From NCBI GenBank assembly GCA_041687475.1, contig JAWLBW010000104.1, positions 1-13,946 of the forward strand: a stretch of 13,946 bases of DNA, written 5' to 3'. Below are positions 1-7,629 of this stretch, piece by piece (the first letter of the stretch is position 1; each line of letters begins with the position of its first letter). The notes under the pieces were generated by a model, which was not told the origin of the DNA, did no database searches, and was given only the letters and a program-made list of their open reading frames with translations. Both the position numbers and the translations under genes were made by a program. Origin of the DNA: JAWLBW01 sp041687475. GTDB taxonomy: Bacteria; J088; JAWLBW01.

Positions 1-1142
<1,142 letters not shown>

Positions 1143-1146
<4 letters not shown>

Positions 1147-2225
1147 ACGATTCGGCCGCGACCCTGCCCGCCGACGACGCCACCGCGCTCGGGCTGCTCG
1201 AAGACATGCTGCGCATTCGTCGCCTCGAAGAGAAGGCGGCCGAATTCTACAGCGCCGGAAAGATTCGCGGCTTCCTGCACCTTTACATCGGCGAAGAGGC
1301 GGTGGCCGCCGGCGCCATGCGGCAGCTGCAGGCCGAAGACAGCATTTTCACCACCTACCGCGAACACGGCCACGCCCTGCTCCGGGGCATGTCGGCCGCC
1401 ACCATCATGACCGAAATGTTCGGCAAGGTGCGCGGGTGCAGCCGGGGGCGGGGCGGCTCGATGCACCTGTTCGACGCATCGCTGCGCTTTTACGGAGGCA
1501 GCGCCATCGTTGCGGGCGCCCTTCCCCTCGCTGTCGGCATGGCATTGGCAGACCAGATGCGCGGCCGCAAGCAGGCCAGCGCGTGCTTCTTCGGCGAAGG
1601 AGCCATGGCCGAAGGGGCTTCGCACGAGTCGCTGAACCTGGCGGCGCTGTGGAACCTGCCCGTGCTGTTTCTCTGCGAAAACAACCTGTACGCCATGGGC
1701 ACGGCGCTTTCGCGGTCGCAGGTACAGACCGCCATGGCCGAACGCGCCCGGCTGTACGGCATATCGTCGGAAAGCGTCGACGGCATGGACGTCGCCGCCG
1801 TGCACGACGCGGTGGGCCGGGCGGCCGAGGCCGTTCGCTCGACCGGGCGTCCCCACTTCGTCGAATTGCGCACCTACCGCTTTCGCGCTCACTCGATGTT
1901 CGACGCCGAGCTGTACCGCGAAAAAGCCGAGATCGAAGAGTGGAAGCAGCGCGACCCCATACCGGCCTATCAGGCAAGGCTCGAAGCGGCGGGCCGCCTG
2001 ACACCCGATGTGGTCGAAGCCATGCAACAACGGGCCGACAAGGAGATGGAGGCGGCCGTGCGCGAAGCCGACGCCGCCCCCTGGGAACCGGTCGAGGATC
2101 TGACCCGCTTCATCTACACAAGGAACGCCGCACATGAGCGACACGAACGAGAGCATGCAGGCGAACACGCGCATGACGTACCGCGAGGCGATACGCCGGG
2201 CGCTGCGAACGGCCTTGCACGATGA
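1143..2225 (+). CDS. pdhA: Thiamine-diphosphate dehydrogenase E1 component, alpha subunit (pyruvate/acetoin type)
   Basis: E1-alpha with E1-beta decarboxylates a 2-oxoacid on thiamine diphosphate and reductively acylates the lipoyl arm of E2. The 360-residue product shows the family opening (RLEEKAAEFYSAGKIRGFLH, residues 28-47), the HG pair in TTYREHGHALLRGM (70-83), and the ThDP/Mg motif GEGAMAEGA (151-159) ending in the NN pair at 180-181. The loop RAHSMFDAELYR (248-259) is also present. HSMFD-type loops occur in both acetoin and pyruvate enzymes, so the substrate is open. The start ATG overlaps the upstream stop (ATGA), with GGAG at 1131-1134, 8 nt before it. The family normally ends near FIYTR (residue 327). 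The last about 33 residues are a His/Glu/Arg-rich tail encoded inside the start of the next gene (92-nt overlap), which is unusual. The family call is firm; the gene symbol is by homology only. Confidence 0.93.
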
Positions 2226-3144
2226 CCGCGTCTTTCTCATGGGCGAAGACGTGGGCATGTACGGCGGCAGCTATGCCGTAAGCAAGGGCCTGCTCGACGA
2301 GTTCGGCCCCGCAAAGATTCGCGACACACCGCTGTCCGAACTGACCTTCGTGGGAGCGGGCATCGGCGCGGCCCTGGGGGGCGTGCGCCCCATCGTCGAA
2401 ATCATGACCGTCAACTTCAGCCTGCTGGCCCTCGATCAGATCGTGAACAATGCGGCCACCCTGCGCCACATGTGCGGCGGACAGCTGAGCGTACCCGTCG
2501 TGATTCGCCTGGCCACCGGAGCGGGCAAACAGGTCGCCGCCCAACACTCACACAGCTTCGAAGGCTGGTACGCCCACATTCCCGGCCTGCGCATACTCGC
2601 GCCCGCCACCGTCGAAGACGCGGGCGGCATGCTGCTCGCGGCCCTCGACGACCCCGACCCGGTACTCATCTTCGAGCACGTCATGCTCTACAACGCCGAA
2701 GGCGACGGCCCCGAAACCCCGCAACCGGTCGACATCGATCACGCCGAGGTGCGCCGCGCGGGCCGTGACGTGACGATCATTACCTATGGGGGAACGCTGG
2801 GCAAAGCCATGACGGCCGCGGCCGAACTGTCGGCCGACGGCATCGAGGCCGAGGTTATCGACCTGCGCACGCTGCGACCTCTCGACGACGAAACCTTCCT
2901 TGCCTCGGTGCGTCGCACCCACCGCGCCGTCATCGTCGACGAAGGCTGGAAAAGCGGCAGCATCTCGGCCGAAATCACCGCCCGCATCGTCGAGCAGGCC
3001 TTCTACGAGCTGGACGCTCCGGTCGAGCGGGTCTGCAGCCTTGAAACCCCCATTCCCTATCCCCGGCATCTCGAGCAAGCCGTGCTGCCCCAGGTGCCGG
3101 CCATCGTCGACGCGGCAAGGAGAACCATGCAGGCCGATGTCTGA
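2134..3144 (+). CDS. pdhB: 2-oxoacid dehydrogenase E1 component, beta subunit
   Basis: The beta subunit forms the E1 heterotetramer with the preceding alpha subunit and contributes to the thiamine-diphosphate site and E2 contact. Seen in the 336-residue product: MTYREAIRRAL (14-24), the acidic GEDVGMYGG motif with Glu38, DTPLSE with Glu69, the AAQHSHSFEGWYAHIPGL segment (135-152) carrying the conserved histidine pair, and a C-terminal transketolase-type domain (DVTIITYGG, EVIDLRTLRPLD, VDEGWKSGS). ATG 2134 is chosen because AAGGA at 2120-2124 lies 9 nt upstream. In-frame ATGs at 2155 and 2173 are possible, and the family core begins at about the last of these. Any of these starts still overlaps the E1-alpha reading frame. 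The stop overlaps the E2 start by 8 nt. Pyruvate is the likeliest substrate, but acetoin or another short 2-oxoacid cannot be excluded. Confidence 0.93.
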   Translation: MSDTNESMQANTRMTYREAIRRALRTALHDDRVFLMGEDVGMYGGSYAVSKGLLDEFGPAKIRDTPLSELTFVGAGIGAALGGVRPIVEIMTVNFSLLALDQIVNNAATLRHMCGGQLSVPVVIRLATGAGKQVAAQHSHSFEGWYAHIPGLRILAPATVEDAGGMLLAALDDPDPVLIFEHVMLYNAEGDGPETPQPVDIDHAEVRRAGRDVTIITYGGTLGKAMTAAAELSADGIEAEVIDLRTLRPLDDETFLASVRRTHRAVIVDEGWKSGSISAEITARIVEQAFYELDAPVERVCSLETPIPYPRHLEQAVLPQVPAIVDAARRTMQADV

Positions 3145-4393
3145 ATACCGCATGCCATCGCTGGGCGCCGACATGGAAGCGGGCATTCTGGCCGAATGGC
3201 TGGTGAAGCCCGGCGATACCGTGCACCGCGGCCAGTCGGTGGCCATGGTCGAAACCGACAAGGGCACCATCGAGGTCGAGTTCTTCGATGAAGGCGAGGT
3301 CGACGTATTGCTGGTCGAACCGGGCACGCGGGTTCCGGTCGGCGACCCCATTGCCCTGTTCCACCATGAAGGCGAAGAACCGTCCACCGAACTACCCGGG
3401 GCAAAAGCGGCGCCCGCACAAGGCGGCGAACCCTTGCCCCCGCCGCCCTATGCCGAGCCGACGCGCACGAGCACGGCCCCACCCCCGCCAGGGGAGACCA
3501 ACGGCCTGCGTGCTTCGCCGGCGGCGAGGCGACGCGCCCGCGAACTCGGGGTCGACATTCAGCAACTTCGGGGAACCAACGGCGTGGTATCGCTGGCCGA
3601 AGTCGAGGAGGCGGCCCGCCTCCAGACCGAACAGGCCGGAAAGCCGACTGAAGGCGGGCAGCCTGCAGGGGGGAAGCCAGAAGCGGGGAAGCCTCAAGAG
3701 GGGAAGGATGTAAAGCGACTGGCCATGCGCCGGGCCATTGCCGCCGCCATGGGCCGCTCGAAACGCGAGATTCCCCACTACTACCTCGAGACCACCTGCG
3801 ACCTGACCGACACCCTCGCGTATCTCGAAACGTTCAACCGGAATCGCAGCGTACGTGAGCGGGTGTTGCCGGCCGCCCTGTTCCTGCGCGCGACGGCGCT
3901 GGCCGTGCGCGAAGTGCCCGAGACGAACGGCTTCTGGACCGACGACGCCTTTCGCCCGGCCGACCACGTGCACCTCGGCGTGGCCATCGCCCTGCGCGAA
4001 GGCGGTCTTATCGCCCCCGCCATTCACGATGCCGACCGCCTGTCGGCCGGCGCGCTCATGGCCGCGCTGCAGGATCTCATCGGTCGCGTGCGCGGCGGCA
4101 CGGTACGCAGCTCCGAGATCAGCGACGCCACGATTACCGTCACCAACCTGGGCGATCAGGGCGTCGACAAGGTCTACGGCGTCATCTACCCCCCGCAGGT
4201 GGCACTGGTCGGTTTCGGCCGGGTGGTCGAGCGCCCCTGGGTGATCGACGGCAATGTCGTGGCGCGGCGGGTGGTCGACATCAGCCTGTCGGGCGACCAC
4301 CGGGCAAGCGACGGCCACCGCGGCGGCGTGTTCCTGAATGCCGTCGCCCGCCTGCTTCGGGAACCCCAGCGATTGATGGAGACGATTCAGTGA
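3137..4393 (+). CDS. pdhC: Dihydrolipoamide acyltransferase, E2 component
   Basis: The E2 core carries the acyl group on a swinging lipoyl lysine and passes it to an acceptor, normally CoA. The 418-residue protein has a single lipoyl domain at residues 1-76 (MPSLGADM; lipoylation motif ETDKGT with Lys42). A Pro/Ala-rich linker (80-122) leads to a peripheral-subunit-binding domain at about 125-163 (RASPAARRRARELGVD). A second linker (168-190) has a loose G-K-P/E-G repeat. The catalytic domain runs from about 192 to 418, with DHRASDG (387-393, His388 and Asp392) as the active site near the C terminus. ATG 3137 immediately precedes the lipoyl domain. AAGGAG at 3117-3122 is 14 nt away, rather far, so coupling to E1-beta termination (8-nt overlap) probably helps. 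Upstream in-frame codons would only read antisense-like E1-beta sequence. One lipoyl domain is usual for short bacterial E2s. No E3 gene is in the window. Confidence 0.95.
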   Translation: MSEYRMPSLGADMEAGILAEWLVKPGDTVHRGQSVAMVETDKGTIEVEFFDEGEVDVLLVEPGTRVPVGDPIALFHHEGEEPSTELPGAKAAPAQGGEPLPPPPYAEPTRTSTAPPPPGETNGLRASPAARRRARELGVDIQQLRGTNGVVSLAEVEEAARLQTEQAGKPTEGGQPAGGKPEAGKPQEGKDVKRLAMRRAIAAAMGRSKREIPHYYLETTCDLTDTLAYLETFNRNRSVRERVLPAALFLRATALAVREVPETNGFWTDDAFRPADHVHLGVAIALREGGLIAPAIHDADRLSAGALMAALQDLIGRVRGGTVRSSEISDATITVTNLGDQGVDKVYGVIYPPQVALVGFGRVVERPWVIDGNVVARRVVDISLSGDHRASDGHRGGVFLNAVARLLREPQRLMETIQ

Positions 4394-4695
4394 ACAGAGA
4401 CGAAATCCGAAACGCCGTACTGCAGGCCCTGGGCGACGTGGCCCCCGAGGCCGACCTGAACGCACTGCGACCCGACCGCCCGCTGCGCGACCAGCTCGAC
4501 ATAGACTCGTTCGACTACCTCACCTTTCTCACCCACCTCGACGAACAGCTGGGCGTGAACGTGCCGGAGAGCGACTACGACCGCATTGCCACGCTGGATG
4601 CGTGCGTCGACTATCTGGCGGACGCGCGGGCCGAGAAACCGGGCGGTACGCAGGAAGGTTCGGCGCCAGACGACACACGGCCGACGGCGGAATAA
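4390..4695 (+). CDS. Acyl carrier protein (phosphopantetheine-binding)
   Basis: A 101-residue carrier protein. The core fits the four-helix ACP fold: helix 1 (RDEIRNAVLQAL), the loop, and the phosphopantetheine attachment site LDIDSFDYLTFL with Ser40 at the start of helix 2. The acidic helix 3/4 region contains ESDYDRIATLDACVDYL. The last about 23 residues are a Gly/Pro/Thr/Glu tail that looks disordered. The start is GTG and its last two bases form the E2 stop (GTGA). GGAG at 4378-4381, 8 nt upstream, supports this start. Being coupled to E2 and in the same operon as an acyl-CoA ligase, it probably receives an acyl group from one of them; this is inference. It does not sit beside fab genes and is divergent from a fatty-acid AcpP, so a specialised carrier is more likely than housekeeping lipid synthesis. 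Confidence 0.9.
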   Translation: MNRDEIRNAVLQALGDVAPEADLNALRPDRPLRDQLDIDSFDYLTFLTHLDEQLGVNVPESDYDRIATLDACVDYLADARAEKPGGTQEGSAPDDTRPTAE

Positions 4696-4725
4696 GAACA
4701 AGGCCGGCGGTGCTGCTCACCGGCC
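4691..4725 (-). terminator. Candidate intrinsic terminator between convergent genes
   Basis: GGCCGG (4702-4707) pairs with CCGGCC (4720-4725). Read on the minus strand, the hairpin is followed by TTGTTCTTATT, which overlaps the ACP stop region. It therefore fits termination of the minus-strand gene that ends at 4734. On the plus strand it lies just after the ACP stop but lacks a T-run, so any plus-strand termination would be weaker. Confidence 0.55.
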
Positions 4726-4733
4726 CCTCGCAT

Positions 4734-5378
4734 TTACTTCTTTGTCGGTTTGAACTGCGCCTCGAAGTCATTCACCTCGCGGGTGCCGTCGGGCAGCTCG
4801 ATGCGGGGCAGATCGCCTGTGGGGGCGTCGGGCAGGTCGTCCTTCTCGGCTCGCTTCGCGGCGCCGGCAAGGCTGTAATCGGTAATCTCGACGTACGTGC
4901 CGTCGGTGGTAACGCCCATCAGCTTGAGGTAGAAGAAGTCACCGGCCGGAAGGCGCACGGCGTTCTGCGGGGCGTTTTTCGCGTCGAACCTGGCAATGCG
5001 CTGGGTCGACAGCCTGTCGCCGAACATGGCGTCGATGTAGTCGGGGTTGAACTCTTCGTGCTCACGGTTGAGGAAACCGAAACCCCACCCGCGCCAGGCC
5101 ACGACCATGACGTACTCGACCACTTCCTGAGAAGGTGCCTGCCAGGCCAGAATCAGGTCTTCGTCGCCACCCTGTTCCCAGTTCCTGACCGCGTTGCCGG
5201 TGCCCTTGTTCCACGACTGGCCGGCTTCACGCCAATCCCAGTGCATGCTGCTGATCTGCTGCTGCAACGGCGTGAGCATGGCCGTCTTCATGCCCTCCTT
5301 GGCTAGGTCGGTAACATTGTCGAGCGTGGGCATCTTTCCCGACAGGACCATATCGGTCAGTTTTTTGAAGAACGACAT
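4734..5378 (-). CDS. Hypothetical protein, 214 residues, Trp-rich, probably cytoplasmic
   Basis: I do not recognise this family. The product begins MSFFKKLTDMVLSGKMPTLD and has no signal peptide or hydrophobic helix long enough to cross a membrane, so it is probably cytoplasmic. The N-terminal about 45 residues look helical. The middle part is rich in aromatic residues (HWDWREAGQSW, VVAWRGWGFGFLNREHEEF) and looks like beta-rich globular sequence. The C-terminal 40 residues are charged and Pro-rich, ending in FKPTKK. Codon use is like that of the neighbours, and the frame is open throughout. GGGAG lies 7 nt upstream of the ATG on the minus strand, which supports the start. It converges on the ACP gene, with a terminator-like hairpin between them, and lies 175 nt downstream of the glycoside hydrolase gene, too far to be sure of a shared transcript. 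No function is proposed. Confidence 0.8.
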   Translation of the reverse strand: MSFFKKLTDMVLSGKMPTLDNVTDLAKEGMKTAMLTPLQQQISSMHWDWREAGQSWNKGTGNAVRNWEQGGDEDLILAWQAPSQEVVEYVMVVAWRGWGFGFLNREHEEFNPDYIDAMFGDRLSTQRIARFDAKNAPQNAVRLPAGDFFYLKLMGVTTDGTYVEITDYSLAGAAKRAEKDDLPDAPTGDLPRIELPDGTREVNDFEAQFKPTKK

Positions 5379-5553
5379 CGTTTGCTCCCGTGCAAATGTA
5401 ACGAACGGAGACAGTGAGGCGCTTGCCCCCTCAGGTGGTGACTACCTTACCACATCGCTGCAAGTACCCGCACGGAAGGTGTAGCCATCCGTAACATCTT
5501 CCCCGGTTGGGTGAATCTATCGAGACACGGCACACTCTGTGGCGGCAAGCCTC

Positions 5554-6984
5554 TTACTCGTACCGCACGTACACCGGTGTGGGGGTGAAGGTGAGCTTTC
5601 CTTCGTCGAGAACGATCGGATTGCCGAGCATGTCGACGGCATCGACGGATGAACGGCCTTCCAGCCGTGGAAGCGTGACGCTCTTTTCGCCCACGAGGCC
5701 GGTGTACCAACCGACGAGCGTGATCGATTCCCCCTGGCGAAGTCCTATCAATCGCAGTCCGTCTTCGCGCCAATCGCCGCTGAGGTCGGCGATCTCCGTG
5801 GCCGGGCCGAGCTCGCCGAGCATGGTGGAAAGCGCCTTCCACCCGAGTTTGGCCTTCGGGGGATTGTCGCCGTCGGCCAGGTAGTCGATGGGCTTGTCGG
5901 GTTCGCCTACCGATACGAGTCCGAAGTAGCGTTCGGGTTCGGCCAGTACTACGCGGCTGGGTTCGAGGTCCCAGAAGGTGTACCAGTCGAATTCCTTGAC
6001 GCCGCGGGCGAAGGCGAGCAGGGCGCTGCGCACGAGGTAGCGGGCCTGCATGGTGTCGTCGACCAGGCCGCCGGTGGGCCAGCCGTTTTCGGTAATCCAG
6101 ATGTCCTTGTCGTGCCACCCGAAGCGGTTCATGACGGCGCGCATGGTGTCGACCATGTCGTCCTGGTCTTCGTCCCACGAACCGGCCGCCTCGGGCGGGT
6201 CGCCGGGCGGGTAGCGCTTGTAGGGGTGGAAGGATACGGCGTCGTACAGGTCGTGCAGTTCGGGCCTGGCGGTAAGCACGTCTTCGAGGAAGCGGGGTGC
6301 GCCGGGCACGACAAGGTAATCGTGGTAGAAGAGGCCGCCCAGCGCGAGCACGGCATCGGGGTTTGCGGCGCGCATTTCTTCGGCGGCCGCCACGGCCAGT
6401 TCGGCGAAGGCTTCGGCGTCGCCGCCGGGCGCGCTTTTCCAGAAGCGATAACCGCCGTTGGGTTCGTTCCAGAATTCCCATCGGTCGACGACACCGCGGT
6501 AGTGTTCGCCCAGCGCCTTGACCCAGGGTCGGATGTCGTCGGGGTCGTCGGGGGGATAATGGTGCGAGCCGGTAGCCGCGCCCTGTGCCGAGTACAGCGG
6601 ATTTCCGTAGGCGATAACGCCCAGCAACGTCTGCCCGTGTGCCTGTGCGTCGGCCAGGGCATCGTCGTCGACCCAGGTGTACTCGCCGGGCGTGCGTTCG
6701 GTTTCGACCCAGAGAATCTCGCGGCGATAGTGACTCAGGCCGGCTTCCTGTGCGGTCTGGAGCTGCCAGGCGCGCTTGGCGGCCTGCGGTCCACCGGCCC
6801 CGCGGGGAATGGGCCCGGCAATGCCGAAGGCTTCGCGCAGCGGTCGGTCCATGGACTTCCACGCAGGTTCCTGCCACGTTTTCTCAGACAGAGAGCCGGG
6901 TTCGTCGCCTGCGGTTACAAGACAGGCCGAAAAGATCAGCGGAAGAATCGTGAGGCGGGTAAAAACGCTGCGCGTGGTAAACAT
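5554..6984 (-). CDS. Exported glycoside hydrolase-like protein, clan GH-A (TIM barrel)
   Basis: The 476-residue product looks like a retaining glycosidase with a TIM-barrel fold. The acid/base site is in RWEFWNEPNG (Glu174) and the nucleophile in DIWITENGWPTGG (Glu299). Between them lie the barrel motifs VSFHPYKRY (His253) and, after the nucleophile, DWYTFWDLE. This arrangement resembles the GH39/GH5-like members of clan A; the exact family and sugar cannot be told by eye. The C-terminal about 80 residues form a small beta domain, common in this clan. The N terminus has basic residues, a hydrophobic stretch (LTILPLIFSACLVTAG), and a Cys at 21. That is either a weak lipobox or a cleavable signal peptide, so it acts in the periplasm or on a membrane. 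ATG 6984 is chosen over ATG 7008 because AGGAA lies 6 nt upstream and the signal peptide then starts normally. The gene lies 80 nt downstream of the 94-residue gene. Confidence 0.85.
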   Translation of the reverse strand: MFTTRSVFTRLTILPLIFSACLVTAGDEPGSLSEKTWQEPAWKSMDRPLREAFGIAGPIPRGAGGPQAAKRAWQLQTAQEAGLSHYRREILWVETERTPGEYTWVDDDALADAQAHGQTLLGVIAYGNPLYSAQGAATGSHHYPPDDPDDIRPWVKALGEHYRGVVDRWEFWNEPNGGYRFWKSAPGGDAEAFAELAVAAAEEMRAANPDAVLALGGLFYHDYLVVPGAPRFLEDVLTARPELHDLYDAVSFHPYKRYPPGDPPEAAGSWDEDQDDMVDTMRAVMNRFGWHDKDIWITENGWPTGGLVDDTMQARYLVRSALLAFARGVKEFDWYTFWDLEPSRVVLAEPERYFGLVSVGEPDKPIDYLADGDNPPKAKLGWKALSTMLGELGPATEIADLSGDWREDGLRLIGLRQGESITLVGWYTGLVGEKSVTLPRLEGRSSVDAVDMLGNPIVLDEGKLTFTPTPVYVRYE

Positions 6985-7064
6985 GGAAATTTCCTGGTAG
7001 CAGCGCATCCTACCAACCCGAGGGGGCGGGTGTCTACCCGGCGGCTAAGTATGGGAACGGCGGA

Positions 7065-7349
7065 TCATACGTTGTCGGCCAGCCACTCGAGCAGCCCGGC
7101 GACTTCGTGGCGGGTCGGCTTGCGGGCTTCCCACCCGCGAAAGGTCTCGCGCACCTTCCAGAGCGTGCTTGCCGTGAGGCCGCCCGCGTCGACGGCCCAA
7201 TCGAGAAGTCCCTGGGCGTTCACGCTCAGGCCGGTCGGGGCGCCGAGCTGCTCGGACAGGGCAACCATGACCGGTTGATGCGGGTTGGGCACGGGCGTGT
7301 CGGGCAGCGAGCGCAGGAGCCTCGCGTATCGGTGCAGCGGTGTAGACAT
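7065..7349 (-). CDS. Hypothetical protein, 94 residues
   Basis: I do not recognise this protein. It is small and soluble-looking, with no signal peptide or membrane segment. The sequence suggests several short helices. The N-terminal part is LHRYARLLRSLPD, with a Pro-rich turn (PDTPVPNPHQPV) after it. A central part GLLDWAVDAGGLTASTLWKVRETF is followed by a C-terminal helix (HEVAGLLEWLADNV). The spread of hydrophobic and charged residues and the similar codon use argue for a real gene. The ribosome site before ATG 7349 is poor (GAAGAACGAAAG), so the start is less certain. It is divergent from the methyltransferase gene and 80 nt upstream of the glycoside hydrolase gene, so it could be the first gene of a two-gene transcript. 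A weak hairpin (7027-7040, CGGGT/ACCCG) lies in the gap between them. No function is proposed. Confidence 0.6.
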   Translation of the reverse strand: MSTPLHRYARLLRSLPDTPVPNPHQPVMVALSEQLGAPTGLSVNAQGLLDWAVDAGGLTASTLWKVRETFRGWEARKPTRHEVAGLLEWLADNV

Positions 7350-7427
7350 GGTGACTTTCGTTCTTCAAACAGGGCGATAGGACCACTTATTTTCCCCATA
7401 AACGTATCAGTTTGCAATCGGCTGGGC

Positions 7428-7443
7428 TGTGATTTGTATCACA
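7428..7443. promoter_or_regulatory. Perfect CRP-type binding palindrome
   Basis: TGTGA (7428-7432), six bases TTTGTA, then TCACA (7439-7443). It matches the cyclic-AMP receptor protein consensus half-sites exactly, and the palindrome extends one base further on each side (C and G). It lies in the divergent region between the minus-strand gene starting at 7349 and the methyltransferase gene starting at 7630. Relative to the extended -10 element at 7523, the site centre would be near -100, too far for a simple activation geometry. Relative to a weak minus-strand promoter (TTGCAA at 7412-7417, 17 nt, GAAAAT) the centre would be near -54. The regulated gene is therefore undecided. Confidence 0.6.
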
Positions 7444-7519
7444 GGGGGCGGCCTGCCCCACGGCATCGGAGTCGGGTGCGTTGTTTGCGCAGACATGCGG
7501 CGCCGGGCGGCCGGGCAGG

Positions 7520-7528
7520 TGGTATACT
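7520..7528 (+). promoter_or_regulatory. Extended -10 promoter element for the methyltransferase gene
   Basis: TGGTATACT matches an extended -10 element (TG, one base, then TATACT against TATAAT). No good -35 box lies 16-18 nt upstream, which is typical of extended -10 promoters. Transcription would start near 7535, giving a leader of about 95 nt before the ATG at 7630. Confidence 0.4.
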
Positions 7529-7555
7529 CAGGGGGAAACGCGGGTATGCGGTTCG

Positions 7556-7573
7556 CGGTCTTGCCGAAGACCG
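7556..7573 (+). other. Leader hairpin upstream of the methyltransferase gene
   Basis: CGGTCTT (7556-7562) pairs perfectly with AAGACCG (7567-7573) around a GCCG tetraloop. It lies in the predicted untranslated leader, 56 nt before the start codon and clear of the AGGAG ribosome site (7617-7621). It has no T-run, so a stability or regulatory role is more likely than termination. Function is unknown. Confidence 0.35.
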
Positions 7574-7629
7574 GACCGGCCAACCGAAACTTTCACTCCC
7601 GCATATCGCTGTCATCAGGAGATTCGCCC

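Noticed and set aside
3392..4465. Long minus-strand open frame antisense to E2
   Set aside because: Shadow of the E2 gene, which has all expected domains; the antisense product has no recognisable features.
5435..5453. GTGGT/ACCAC hairpin in the gap between the glycoside hydrolase and the 214-residue gene
   Set aside because: Five base pairs with a nine-base loop and no T-run; too weak to call.
5447..6877. Arg-rich minus-strand frame overlapping the glycoside hydrolase
   Set aside because: Same strand but wrong frame; extreme Arg content is a frame-shift artefact of GC-rich DNA.
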